NCBI GenBank assembly: GCA_010405405.1
Contig: MU004232.1
Span: 2,673,038 to 2,737,037, forward strand
DNA: 64,000 bases
Direction: 5' to 3'
Source: Microthyrium microscopicum
Lineage: Eukaryota; Ascomycota; Dothideomycetes; Microthyriales; Microthyriaceae
The position numbers and the translations under genes were made by a program. The notes under the pieces were generated by a model. It saw only the letters and a list, made by a program, of their open reading frames with translations, did not search any database and was not told the DNA's origin. Below, piece after piece: positions 11,234-23,580 of this stretch. Positions within the stretch are counted from its first letter, which is position 1; every line of letters begins with the position of its first letter.

Positions 11234-12498
11234 ACGGCCTACGGCATTTTCTTTTGGGTACCATTTCTGCAACTGCAGTATTAATTTACTGATTTTTCCA
11301 TGGCATACATCCCTCGCAATGGGATGGGAAGTTTTTGGCGTTTTTATGTAGGGCGAGGAGCATAGGCGAGTGAATCATTTTATGTGATTGATCTTAGAAG
11401 ACGTTCTTGAAGGCCATGTAAAAGAGACATGAAAGGAAAGATATAGAGGGTTTATTATACTTTGATACCCAAGAATCTAATCATATAATTATCATCGGTG
11501 GTGTGCCGGTCCTTGTGACAGTGAAGGAGTAGTACAGATCTGGTGATATGCGGAGTTGGGGTTGTACGGCATATGTCAGTTCCACGGCATGGATATCAAA
11601 GAGAGGTGGCTGGTAAGAATCAAGAACAGTGGCTGGCAAGATATTGAGATGCATTTGCGGCTGATCAGATCTCTCATTGTCTTTTTGACACGAGGATTCA
11701 GTTAAGGCTATAGAGTTCCGATGGGAGTACTCAGTAGCAACTCTAGCGTTGTAGGTGGCAGGCCAGAGTAGGTCATTTGTTCCTTTCGTTTAGAGTTCAT
11801 GTCGTCTAGATCTTCAGATGTTTCCTCCATAATCGCCGTAAACGCGGAGATTGTAGGACAGGCTTGACAGGTTAAGGATAGACCTGCTATATTGGAAGAC
11901 AGCTATCTTTTGACGCAAGCTGTGATTCGTTGATCTACACTCTGATAAACCTCACCCCGCAAGGCTCAACATCAAGCTCTAACCCCTTCTCTCATGTACA
12001 GCCGAGTAAACATACCCCATTTTCATCTTTCAATTTTGATATCCATCATGGACAAAAAATGGGGTTATCTCTGCAATTGCTGGACCTTTTTGCCTCTTAT
12101 AGTCACCAGCTATTTGCTTTGCACAGCTCAAATAACTGCCATATGACTACTCGTTTGTCTACAATCATCTGCTATCATATGATTGCGCATTTATAGCTTC
12201 CTATATCGCCTGCAGCTCTTCTGCAGTGGCTGCATACGGTAACCAAATCACTCTCCCACCACATTGCAATATCGCTACAATCTTTCCCCTCCACAATTCT
12301 TCTTAAACCAACGCACTAGCACTGCATACAAAAGACGTGCTTCTAAGCTAAGTTCAATCCCCAGCTTGCCGGTCCAGCCACTCTTAGCTTGGTTGCTTCA
12401 ACCATACTTCCACGCTCCTACTCTACTAAACCACCAACCCGCGCCATATATCACCATTCTCAAGATATCATCTGATCTTCTCAACTTCACATCACAAC
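11234..12498. other. Intergenic, 3' flank and MATE promoter
   Basis: No gene recognised in 1.26 kb between two genes on the same strand. The last 250 bases before 12499 are C/T- and A-rich with few G, as expected for a fungal promoter and leader. Confidence 0.55.
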
Positions 12499-14556
12499 AT
12501 GTCGAGCGACACTCCCTCGCCTGTACGGCGGATCTCAGCTCGCTCTCCGTTTGTAGAAGCTTCACTCGCCACCGACATTGAAAACGACCCTGATGTCCTC
12601 TCCATCGACGACTCTCCCATCGACCAGCTCGCTCCACCACAAGAACATTCTCTAGCAAATTTCTACCGCCGGCCCAGTGTTGGCGCCACTGGCTCGCGGT
12701 TGCCGTTCGTCGCACACTCTGGCCCAGATCATTTACGCTTAACGGCGGAAGAGCGTGGCCGTTTACTCAAGGAAGAACGGAATTTACTCCGCGATAGCCA
12801 TCTATTACCACCAAAACCTGGCCGGCGAGCGGCAAGTGTTGGCTCCCACCGGGATTCTCAGGGGAGTATTGCTGGACTTGGGCGGGCTAAAAGTAATCAG
12901 GATGAGGAGCAAGCGTTGGCATCTGAGACGACGCCGTTGCTTGGTGCTGGGGGAGGAGCTGGTGGTGGAGGGGAGGATGGTGAGCCGCCTGGTAGTCCGG
13001 ATGTTGATTTGAAGTGGGAGGAAGCGGTGCTTAAGGGCCTTTTACAGACTACATGGCAGCGTGAGGCAAAAGTGCTGGCACGGAATTCGGCGCCGCTGAT
13101 ATTGACGTTTTTGCTGCAGTATTCGCTGAATGTGGCGAGTATCTTTACTGTTGGACATATTGGCAAGGTCGAATTGGGAGCGGTCAGTTTGGCATCGAGT
13201 AAGCACCCCTTTTTCCAGAACCTTGAATGCTTGAAACTGATGTACATGTGCAGTGACTGCGAGTATCACAGGCTACTCGGTCTATCACGGTCTCGTAACC
13301 AGTCTAGACACGCTCTGTGCCCAAGCATACGGCTCCGGACGACGCCATCTAGTCGGCATACAACTACAGAGAATGATATACTTTCTCAGCGTCATCACAG
13401 TCCCCATCGCTATCATATGGCTCAACGCAACCAGCATCCTCCAACTAATCATCCCCGAATCCGAAAAAGAGACCGCAAGACTAGCCGGCCTCTATCTCAA
13501 AATAACCGTCCTCGGAGCCCCGGGCTACGCTTTCTTTGAAGCCGGCAAACGCTTCATGCAAGCTCAAGGACTTTTTGACGCAAATCTCTACGTCCTCCTA
13601 ATATGCGCTCCCCTCAACGCCTTCCTCAATTGGCTCTTCGTCTGGGTACCATACTCCTCCATCCTCTATGTTTTCCGTGACTAACGATTCATAGTACTTT
13701 GGCTGGGGTTTCATCGGCGCGCCCATCGCCGTCGCCATAACCGACAACCTCCTCCCCCTCCTCCTCTTCCTCTACGTCTACTTCATCAACGGCTCCTCCT
13801 GCTGGGGCGGTTTCTCACGTCAAGCCCTCCGCAACTGGTGGCCCATGATCAAACTCGCCCTCCCCGGCCTAATCATGGTGTTAGCAGAATTCCTCGCTTT
13901 CGAAATCCTCACCCTCGCCGCCTCACACATCTCCGCCGCCCATCTAGCCGCGCAGTCCGTACTAAGCACCATCGCAGCAACAACCTACCAACTCCCCTTC
14001 CCCATGTCCATCGCAGCATCCACACGCATCGCAAACTTCATCGGCGCAACTCTCGCCGACGCAGCAAAAGTTAGCGCCAAAGTCGCGATGATGGCAGCAT
14101 GTTTCATCGGCGCGGTGAATATTGCGCTCCTATTCACGTTTAGACACGAATTACCTTATCTATTTACCAACGATGCGGAAGTCGCGGCGTTGGTGGCGGG
14201 TACGTTACCAGTTTGTATAGCATTCCAGCTCTTCGACGCTCTAGCAGCAATGTGTAATGGCATCTTGCGTGGTCTGGGACGTCAGGAGATTGGCGGGTAT
14301 GTGAATCTGTTTGCGTACTATGTTATTGCGATGCCGTTGTCGTTTGGTACGGGTTTTGGGTTGCATTGGGATCTTAATGGTCTTTGGGGTGGGCCGGCGG
14401 TGGCGCTTGGTTTGTAAGTTGTTCCTTTCTGTTTGATGTGAGAGGATAGAGAGCTAATGGGTGTGTAGGGTGGCGGGCATTGAGGGTGTGTTTATTTGGC
14501 GGACTAATTGGCAGAGGGCGGTGGATGATGCGCAGATTCGAAATGCGATGGGATAA
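12499..14556 (+). CDS. MATE-family multidrug/toxin extrusion transporter
   Basis: Four exons, 12499-13198, 13254-13645, 13695-14413 and 14469-14556, encode 632 residues. The first 190 or so residues are a disordered cytosolic tail rich in Ser, Pro and Gly, including TTPLL at 144-148, a short hydrophobic motif found in the tails of many fungal vacuolar MATE proteins. The rest has about 12 membrane helices with MATE hallmarks: NVASIFTVGHIGKVELGAVSLA, then SLDTLCAQAYGSG, FMQAQG, and in the second half AQSVLSTIAATTYQLPFPMSIA-like sequence and GILRGLGRQEIGGYVN. MATE proteins export cationic or amphipathic organic compounds by H+ or Na+ antiport; yeast Erc1 is a relative. All junctions restore conserved motifs (ASMTAS, WYFGWGFIGAP, GLVAGIEG). 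Confidence 0.92.
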
Positions 14557-15759
14557 GATAAGTTGGCGGTGGTATGTTTTCTTTATTAGGTTCAGCGTGA
14601 GCATGGCGTTGATGTTTTGGCATTATCTTTGTGGGTTGCATTTTGTTGCTGGTACCTAGTAGCCACGTGTGCTAGACCTATATGCTAGATGTTGTCGATG
14701 TGTTTGACGGCTTCAATATCTGAAGGAAATCGTAGAACTGTCTGTTTGGATGGTTCTGATCTTCTGTAATTCATAGTGATTGCATGATGACTGTTGTTCT
14801 CTCCAGCAATTACAGCTGCTCTTAAGCATAGGTTGCTTTCTCCAGAGCGCTTGAAAGATCCCTGTATGCCGTTTTGAGTCTTGATACTCTACGGTACGGC
14901 TCCACGCTTGTACAGTGATAGAGACGTCTGGCTTTGAAGACCCCGTGTGTAGATGTTATGTTCAACTTATTCACTCTTCATCCAGGAATTACGATCTACT
15001 ATGTCAAATGTATTCTCTGCCAGAAAGTACGTACCGCTGATACGAATTGCCTCGAACATCTTCGCTTGAAACATACAAACCTCCCGTTTTTCGGGGAAGT
15101 GATATGGCGATGGGCGCCAACATATCACAATGTAGTGTAGTTATCGGCAATACCGAGTACAGTATATCTTTACCTGCTAGATGACCGCTTGCTACATCCT
15201 TAAGGCCGCCCGAGAACTCCAAACTTACCGGTCAACAAAGAGCAATACAACTCACAAAAGCAAAAACCCAAACGCCAAATAATGCCAAAAGTTCAAAGAT
15301 AGAGAGATCTATTCAACACTCACACCCCACCCACCAAGATAATTATACCAGCTATATATACACAGCACCACATCGTTTCCCCACCCGCCCCTAAAACCAT
15401 CACAAAGACATGAGTGCTCTCTGCTACACATCCCCAACCAAGCCGCTGACATCATGTCAATTAACCACCACCGCACCATCATAAAGTCATTCAAGTCATA
15501 AAAACATCATCACAAAGCGCTCTTTTCCATACTTTTCGCACCAATAAACACCAAAAGCAAGAAGCAAGAAGCAAGAAAGAGCAAAAGACGCAAACGCGCA
15601 AGATTAGAACAATGCTACAGATATGCAAAAAACCCCAGAACCGCTGTGCCATGGTAGAAATGAGAATCAAAAAAGAATAACAGGGCTGGATACATGCACA
15701 AGATGAAATGCCACGCTCTTGACCAAAACAGAAACACAACGCCTAACCACGCTCAAACT
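14557..15759. other. Intergenic, convergent 3' flanks
   Basis: No firm gene between two converging genes. One frame at 14934-15140 (+) encodes 68 residues with a C-x2-C-x12-H-x4-H spacing (see findings) but has no other support. The part from 15230 to 15750 is purine-rich on the + strand with AAGAAGC runs near 15555-15580, probably the 3' untranslated region of the gene to the right. Confidence 0.5.
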
Positions 15760-18304
15760 TTACCGCAGTGCCTCGTACTGTTCTGCGACACGCCGGATCT
15801 CCCACCGCCACTCATCACCTAAATTGTCCCGTGGAATAGACCAGCGCTCGACTCTTCGGCGCCACTCTGCTTCTTCCGCTCGTTGACGGCGGACAAAGGC
15901 AGGACCGAGATCGAATTCTTCACCGACGACCCAGTCGACGTTTTCTTTGTCTGATGCTGCAGAGTTTATGCCGCCAGCACCAGGAGTGATTTTGGCTGTC
16001 TTTTCGTCTACCAAGTCCTCGATGGTGGCAAACGGGTCATCTTCCTCTTCGACAGAGATTGAGGGCGTACCGAGGCCGGTGTTGATACGCAAAGGGTCGT
16101 TGGCAAGGGTACGCGAGTCGATTTTGAGCCAGGTCATACGCTGGGGATCAAAGACCATTCCGCGCTCGACAACGACTCCACGGACTTGGCTGATCTGAGA
16201 GATAAGAGCTGGTCGTGGTGGTGAGCCGTGTCGGGGGATATTCTGGTCCCGTGGAGCAAGAGGAAGCATTGATGGGATACTGCTGGTATGGTGATGACGA
16301 GAATGGTTGTCCTTATGAGTAGGGTGTAATGGTAGCGTTGACGTTGATGGATTTTCGAAGGTTGTCAACGCATGCTCATTACCTTCCCATCGCTGTAGGT
16401 CTGGATTATAGACCATGCCTTTCTCGTCTATTGAATTGTTAGTAGCCATCGAGTTATAGGAACAATGGAAACTTACTCTTCGTACTCGCAGGTCCCATAT
16501 TTTTAATCAGGACAGGCTGACGAGCTTCACCCTTCTTCCTATGTCGTAATGTTGAGGGACTCGTTTGGGGGCTTCGCGCGGCGACCTGGGCTTTCCAATT
16601 GATCACATTTGTGACAGTCTCTAGTGGTCCACCAAAGCGAGGTCGATTAGCTGGTCCACCCAAACGTTGTTCTCGAGCATTTCTGCTAGCTGCTGTATCA
16701 CGAGCGAACCGAGGAGTATTGTCCCGGGGAAAGTAACTCCGTGGGGTCGGTGGAGCCAGAGGCGTAGTTGGGACTGTCGAAGTTGCGGAAGAATTTGATG
16801 GTGGAACTGGGGTCGAAGAGTTGTCGTGAGTAATTAGATTGCGCCGACTTGTGGTATTTCGTAGAGTTTTGGGTTGGACTCGGTTATTAGAAGGCTCCTT
16901 GACAAACTTGCTCTCTTTGGTAGCGGAAGTTGGCAAGTCATCGAACCTGTCCAATTCGGAGCCGTCGCCGAAAGCCCGCCGTTTTGGTACATTTAATGTA
17001 CGTTGATTAGCGGCTTGACGGAGAAGAGAGGCAGCTGTGGCATCTTTACGAAATCCTGTCCGACTGGGAGTGCTGTCTGCTGGATTTTGGGCTCCAGAAA
17101 TCCTCGAATATGGACGAGTGGTGGGCGAATGAGGTCGGTCATGGCTATCTGATGGCTGTCGGAAATGGAAGTTGGCGGATTTATTGCTGACATGATGGGA
17201 ATGAGAAGCCGTAGTGCCAGCTGGCAAGAATGGAACGGGTGGCCGTGATGCTGTGGGAGTGTTTCGGGATCCGAGAACAGGAGCAGATCGTTTTGACCGA
17301 AGAAGTTGTGCACTCGTCGTAGTTGGCGGTAAGCGATTAAATCGACTTACGTTTCGTTGAGGTGCGGCTGGGCTATTGCTGCTTTCCGGGACAGGATCTA
17401 GCTTGTGGTTCTTTGTAAGAGTAGCTGGTCTGGGTATTTTTGATGAACCAGGCTTGTCAGTAAAGGTGAGAGTAGTTCCAGATCGAATAGCCGGGGATGA
17501 TGACGGCTTGGTTTGAGCAATCTTGACATTTCGATTGATCTTCCGGCGCTTAGGATCAATCAGCTCATTTTCGCCAAAGTCGAGGCCGGCCATCATGTCA
17601 TCTTCCTCGTTCTGGTGACTGAGTCTATTTACAGAATCACGCTTGACATGTGAGGCGGTCGGTTGTCCTGGATGTTGCGGTACTGAAGTTGGTGGATCAT
17701 ACTCCGAGGCTTGACGTTTCTTTAGTCGGCTGTTGAAATCAATAGGCTCAGTTGGTAATTCTAGTCCACCAAAATCATCTTCCTCGCTTTCCATGGTGAT
17801 GCAACTACCGCTCAAAGCCGAGACAGAGGAGCTGCGACCACGATTATCACGACGAGAGCCTGCATTGCGGATACCTAAGCTTCCTTCCGCCCATTCCGAA
17901 TCGAAGTCTTCCATTTCGGTTGTCGCAGGTGTGTTGGGGGCAAGCGCTGATTCAGTTGACATTTTTGGTCGTAATTTCAGTCCTTCGGTTCCTCCCATTG
18001 GAATGTCAAAGTCGTCACCCCAGTCGTCCGCCACATTAGGACGTGACTTCTTTTTCCCCAGGCGCTTGATGGTTCCACCTAATAATGCTGAAGAGGGGAC
18101 ATTTTGTGGAATATTGAAGCCAACTTTGTTGGCGGCGGAGATGGCATTGTTTGTTGTGTCGTCCGTAGCAAGGTTGACCTGCCAGTCATCTTCACCGGCA
18201 ATGGATTCTGAGCGAACTGATACTCTAGAGGAGACGTTGGTGTGGGCTGATGAGTTTGCGAACATGTCTCCTTGAAAATCGAGGTCATCGTCCCAGTTTT
18301 CCAT
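15760..18304 (-). CDS. byr4: Byr4/Bfa1-type GAP subunit of the septation initiation / mitotic exit network
   Basis: Two exons, 18304-16477 and 16427-15760, with a 49-bp intron (GTAAGT...CAATAG), encode 831 residues. The N-terminus has the acidic WDDDLDF motif (residues 4-10), repeated in spirit as WDDDFDIPMGG, which in this family contacts the Tem1/Spg1 pathway. A long disordered Ser/Pro/Arg-rich middle follows. After the junction come the two GMV(Y/F)(N/D)P-type repeats, KGMVYNPDLQRWEGNE and ERGMVFDPQRMTWLK, followed by DPFATIEDL and a conserved C-terminal block from WVVGEEFDLG to RRVERW. In yeasts this protein and its partner (Cdc16/Bub2) form a two-part GTPase-activating protein at the spindle pole body that holds the GTPase Spg1/Tem1 inactive and so delays septation or mitotic exit. 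It shares a 1.3-kb divergent promoter region with the XRCC4-like gene. Confidence 0.88.
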
Positions 18305-19630
18305 TGTTGCTCAGTCGTCTGCGCGGAGCGCGCCGCAACGAACAGAGCGTGTTGCTGAAGGAAGGCGCAGTGATTGAGACCAGAGACGGGACAGCGACAG
18401 TGGAGGGATGTAGGAGAGCAGCAGGATTGTCGGCAGGAATTGTAGTTGGGTGAGATGGAGCAAGGTTAGTGGGTGGTGTAGAGGGTACAGTACGATGGTT
18501 GAAGAGGGAGGTCGGGTGGTTGGTTTGAACTTGGGACAGAAAAATGCACGGACATAAAAGGAGGCAGGCACACTTTCCTGGGATGTCAGGGTTGGCAGGG
18601 ACGAACGTGCAACTTGCAGGCATTTCAGGCCCCGTCGCAGCTTCCCTTGTTGATGCAGTAACTTACTAACTCTACAAGTCGTTTTTCGAGTCCAACTGCC
18701 TCTCCTGCCTCTCCTGCCTATGCCTGCCTATGCCTGCCTATGCCTGCTTATGCTTGCTTCTAAAAAACTAGTTCTCCCCCTATATCGCAACCAATTAAGC
18801 TGCCATCACTCGCTGCTTGATGCATACTGCAACGCCCGCATATATCCACTTCGCGACAATTCTATCCACGTTGCAACTTGCAAGACAGCAGCTTAGGCCC
18901 TTGACGCGACTCAGACGCGTCAACCTAGTCCTAGAGCCTTACCAGCCTGACCTGCTCAGGTTCAAATATTGTATGGGTATATCCACCCAGACCCGCGGCA
19001 CCAAACCCTGAGCACGCTCAGCACGCGGTACACACGCGACTGAGCGTTTGACATATCCCTCTGTTCCGCACTGTAGCAAGTAACAGGTAACTACTGATCC
19101 CAGCAACCGTTGGCATCGCGCTCCTCACCGCCCATCGCCGCGAAGGGAGCTTAGGGAGCAGGCAGAACCCGGTGCCTAAACCAATATCTCAACTATCCCA
19201 TTGCTCAAAACCTCCTTCATAGATCCGTTCTGTACTGTGACAGCCGTGAGCCTGGATCCAAAACAGCGCCGTTTCTTACGGTCCGCCCCCCGCCGTTTCG
19301 CATTAAGCTGCGCACCGATTCATCACGAGCGCCATTGTTCTAGGATCTCAAAAAGGGCAATACGACTGCTCACCTTGAATCTTGCATCGCGTATCGAGAC
19401 TGAGGTGCCAAACTGAGGTGGGTTCCTCGGAAAACAAGAAATTTCATTCACTTTTTGCAGCGAGGTGGCCACTCGAGCTTTGTCAAATCTCATTCCAGGA
19501 CCACACGGCTCTTTGGGCAATCCATGCCTGACAGGTTTCTAACGACCTTAATTCCCCGCAATCTACCCGCCTAATCGATATATCAGAACGCGGCTCCGAA
19601 TCATTTAAACGCACCCAAGCGCAATAAATT
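18305..19630. other. Divergent promoter region between byr4 and the XRCC4-like gene
   Basis: This 1.33-kb gap serves both outward-facing genes, one for cell-cycle control and one for DNA repair. It contains a short tandem repeat (18697-18759) but no gene I can support. Short frames on the - strand next to byr4 are continuous with its 5' leader and look like chance. Confidence 0.55.
18697..18759. repeat. Short tandem repeat (CTGCCTxTC / CTGCCTATG units)
   Basis: Two units of TGCCTCTCC grade into several units of TGCCTATGCC, about 9-10 bp each, over 63 bases between the divergent byr4 and XRCC4-like genes. It looks like a microsatellite that mutates by slippage. Confidence 0.8.
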
Positions 19631-21190
19631 ATGTCGCAACAATCTCGCCGAATTCTACGCGTTCGACGCGTCGATTCTGATACTACAGATGAAAATCCTT
19701 TCAGTCTAATCAGTTTCACACCTAGCGAAGACCGACAGCCCTCACTAAATCTTCGACTAGTCGCCACTGAAGGCGAGGCTGCATTTGTGGGTACAAGTAA
19801 GTACATGTGCTGTCAATATATCTAGCTTTACCACATGAGCCGCATGGCATGGCATGACATACTGCAAGCCGCGGGATCACGTTGATGTTCCCATATCAAC
19901 TTCCCTGGCGATCATCCCCTTCATCCGCATTGCGCAAATTTAGATTTTCATTCACGTAAAGTTTTACTAAATTTCTTTAAAGTACAACACGACCAGATTG
20001 ACGCTCTACGGTCGACGAACTACACGGGGAACAACTCCGAATGGGAATCTGTGCTCACGCGAACACTACTGCATTCGCCAATATCAACGGAACATGCATC
20101 GGCCCTTGATGGTTTGGAACTGGTATCATCCGTATCCAACGGCAAGCTGCAACTGATATGGCAACGAAAGAAGCGAACCGCAACTGTACCACCATCCAAT
20201 ATCTCTTTCAGATTTCCATCCCAGTTAACCATTCGTGTAGCATACCCTTGGGTCACTGAACCTAGAAGAGACAGATGATGAATCTATCGATCCCTTCTAC
20301 TGGACCGGCGATGCTGTACAAACCGCGGATGCTGCGGAAGTCGCAGTCGAAAGTCTTCGAGAAGAGATTAACGCGCAAAACGCAACAATCTCAAAACTCC
20401 GCGAGCAAGTCCAGAGCTTAAAAGAAGCCAAAAAGTCGCACGAGAGTCAATTGTTTGAAAAGTTCGTCGCGTTATTGAATAATAAGAAATTGAAGATCCG
20501 CGACCAGCAACGGCTTCTAGCCGGGGCAAAAGTTGATCCCGCCGCTGGTAAGTTCATCCAATGTCCCCTAGAGCACATGCATGGCCTAGTAAGCCCTCGA
20601 TCCAAATTTCTTTATCTTTGATTAATATCCATCACACTTTTTCGCACGGTCCTTGTGTTTACATATTTCCTTTTATAGCAGGGCAACTTCAAGAGGCACG
20701 CGCAGAGACGCGTTCGGGCGGCAATGCGAGGTCAGCGGGCAAACGGAAAGCTCCCGTGGCCAAGGAAGAGTCTGGGTCTGATGATGATTCCTCGGACGCG
20801 TTTGAGGATGCTGAGATGAAAGATGTGGAGGATCAGCAGACGCCTGAGCCCTCTGATCAGGATACGGCAGATGAGAAAGAGCCTACTCCTCCGCCTGTCA
20901 AGCAAGCTGTGCGGCGAACCATTGGTGGCAAGGCGAAGCAAGCTGCTGCTGCGTCGTCAAAGGCAAAAGCACCTTCGCCGAAACCAAAGACGCCTATGAA
21001 GGCGAGAAATGTGTCCCCACCTGCTACTCGAAATGCACCGAAGTCAGTTGAGAAGACTTCAGAGTCAGAGAAACCACTGCCACCGCGTCGAGAGCTCCCT
21101 TTCAATAAGAAAGCTCAGGAAGTCCCAAAGACGAAAGCAAGTGCAGCAGTTCAGCCTGATGACGATTCAGAAACTGAGGACGAGTTATAA
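19631..21190 (+). CDS. xrcc4: XRCC4/Lif1-type non-homologous end-joining factor
   Basis: Four exons, 19631-19796, 19983-20185, 20241-20547 and 20682-21190, encode 394 residues. The head domain has the XRCC4 signature around EGEAAFVGTIQHDQIDALRS (human: HSAWTGTVSESEISQEA) and HTLGSLNLEETDD (human: FRLGSFNLEKVE). A long coiled coil follows, about residues 145-215, ending in EKFVALLNNKKLKIRDQQRLL, close to human [21 protein letters not shown]. The tail is acidic and Lys/Pro-rich with KRKAP-like nuclear signals and ends DDDSETEDEL. The protein dimerises and holds DNA ligase IV for double-strand break end joining in the nucleus. The third-exon start was chosen because it restores LGSLNLE in frame; its donor (GTACCA, 20186) is weak. 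The last acceptor is a TAGCAG tandem, so a 395-residue form starting exon 4 at 20679 is equally in frame. Confidence 0.87.
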
Positions 21191-22298
21191 TGATATGCGG
21201 TATCCTGACTGGTGTGTTAGATTAACATACATATGTAGAACTCCCGAGTGACGGCCAGAACTGTGTATGCCAAACTTAATGAACACGTTGTCTATAATTT
21301 CAAGCGTCTTCCAACTCAGATTTCTCCACAACTCCACAAAACATAGAGCTTCAGCCTTATGAGGCTCTGCGGGCCAGCCCCTCATTGTTCAACAACGTTC
21401 CCTTCACATCCTAACTTCATATCACCCATAAGACGTTCTTGAGTTTGGCCAAAATATTCTCCACCGTCTCTTCTTTATCCGAAGAATCTACTTAGCCGAA
21501 GCTAGAACACCATTGCAGCATCCGAGCCAGTAAGGCCTGCATGAACATGCGAAGTGTTGGCGGCGCAGCATATGCGACTCGCCCAACGGATGATGTGTGC
21601 ATAACCGTATACGAAGATCCCATGTTCGTGGTGGATCTCTTATACAGTGTATTGTTGAGATTTACTAGAATAACTCGTTTCAGAAAGTCAACGTCCTCTG
21701 TTTACACTATCTTAAAATCAGTCATAAGCCATACAATTCTCATCAAGAATTTTGACGCAGCAAGAGGCCAGTTTCAGTATTATTCCTTACCAACTCTCCG
21801 GTGTGACTGATGGCAGTCTAATTCGTGGACCAGAGTAGGCTTGGTAGCTTCCACGTTTGGATGACAACTTGGCTGCATAAATATCTGCGATAGCGGTATA
21901 GATAATCCATACATCACCCTAGTTCAAAAGTGCAGACCGACAGAAACAGTTATCAGGCATTTGAAATTCGGCAGTGCTGTCTTTTCAGCTCTGTTATAAT
22001 AACTCTTTTGGTTTTTTGATAGGCATTATTTGGTTGGATCCAGTGCTTAGAAGGATTCTCTACGCCCATTTTCTTCAGCGTTGCATTGGCCTCACTCGGT
22101 AAGGACTGATGGTGTGTATGCACTTGAGTGTTATCCGTATAACCTGTTCGCTTGTTCGCTATAGCTAAGAGTATTGGGCTAAACACTTTTATCGTCGCCA
22201 CTAAGTTCTTTAAGCTATCTTGGCTGCTCAGTGCTTACATACGCTATAGGTAGCTTGATCGGCCACTCCTAAAGAATTTGAGCATATGATTGAACAAC
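21191..22298. other. Intergenic
   Basis: No gene recognised in 1.1 kb. Frames on both strands are short and lack features. It includes the XRCC4-like 3' flank and the upstream region of the Cys-rich membrane protein. Confidence 0.55.
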
Positions 22299-23580
22299 AT
22301 GTCACAATATCCGCAAATGAATTGCCCTTCCGGCGGCCTATTTTACGCTTGCACAAATGGCAGTCAAGGGTTTATTGGCTGCTGTGGTGCGACAACTGCT
22401 TGCTCGACAGGTTGTGGAGTAGGGTCACTGTAAGTTCTCCGATTCGTACCATCTCTTTTTCTTTTTCTTTCTATTGGCCTGCGCGAACACGCTTTGTGGG
22501 AATGAGATGCTTTAATTCCTATTGCATTTGATGGGAAGTGAAGCACTTGGTAGTAAAGCGTAACAGAAGGCAGACAATCACACTTGAATTGGAGGATGCC
22601 AAATTTCTTTGGCATATCGAACCGCTGAAAGCATGATAACTGATCATTTCAGGGAGCCGACTGGCTTTGATAACTCAGATAGCACAGTCTACGACCAGTT
22701 ACACGATCCGACATGCGTCGATGGAGGAAACTATTTGCCGTATAGCTGTGGTGCTGTTGGAGCAGCAGACACATTCTGGGGTTGTTGTTCTATCAATCCG
22801 TGTAAGAACAACAACATATGCCCAAAGAGCAACCTTGGTCGAGCAGCCTTACCGGTCGTTCAGGCCAACTGGCCTGCTTTCATCGTGGGTTCAAGCAGTA
22901 CACAGTCATCTTCGGTTTCATCCTCCACTACCAAACCATCAAGCGTTGGAACTCCAAGAGCGACACCACATAAAACGAATGTCACTGCTGCCGCGGTAGG
23001 CGGTGCCCTCGGTGGAGCTGTTTTTCTCATAGCTATATTCGCACTACTATGCTGGTTTCGCAGAAAGCGAACTCGGCATAACACACACGAAGCTCAAGAA
23101 CCTATGCGAGAGACCAACCATTTCAGAGACTCCAATGCTCCCACCCTCGTGCCCAGTCCCTATCCAGGAAGTCCAAGCAAATGTAAGTTCTGCATCACTT
23201 TCGACCATAATCCACTAACAATCTCAGCCTATGCCGCAAAATTTGGAAATTCTCCCGAATTGACCCAGCCATCTTATAACAACACACCAGCAGTGGGCAA
23301 CGCAATGACACCACATCAGTGGACGCCCGCAGACCATCAACAATGGGGTTCAGGACAACAGCAGTTTGGAATGGCTTGCCAACAGCCATGGGGACAACAC
23401 CGTGGAATGGAAGGCTTTAGAGCAGCATCACCGCAGTGGGCTATGATTGCTGGTGGTTCGCATATACCTCCTGCCGCAGAACTGCCTAGCTCTCCTATAC
23501 CTGGCGAGTTGCCAGCAGAAGGTTATGTGTTTGAGGAACACGGGGGCTTCGACTATGGTCATGCTAGACGTGAGAACTGA
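22299..23580 (+). CDS. Cys-rich single-pass membrane protein, function unknown
   Basis: Three exons, 22299-22429, 22653-23182 and 23228-23580, give 337 residues. Residues 1-110 hold two related Cys modules: CPSGGLFYAC..GFIGCCGA..ACSTGC and CVDGGNYLPYSC..TFWGCCS..NPC, sharing a FxGCC/FWGCC core. A Ser/Thr-rich spacer, one membrane helix (about AVGGALGGAVFLIAIFALL) and a basic stop-transfer (RRKR) follow; the tail is rich in Gln, Pro and Tyr and disordered. There is no N-terminal signal peptide although the Cys modules should lie outside. Similar proteins of this plan are frequent in filamentous ascomycetes and remain uncharacterised; I recall the plan, not a named family. The first intron is 223 bp and might hide a further small exon. 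The second is 45 bp with GTAAGT, CTAAC and CAG, and is in frame without a stop. Confidence 0.72.

Noticed and set aside
18950-18975. B-box-like GGTTCAAAT
   Set aside because: No matching A box and no cloverleaf stems around it.
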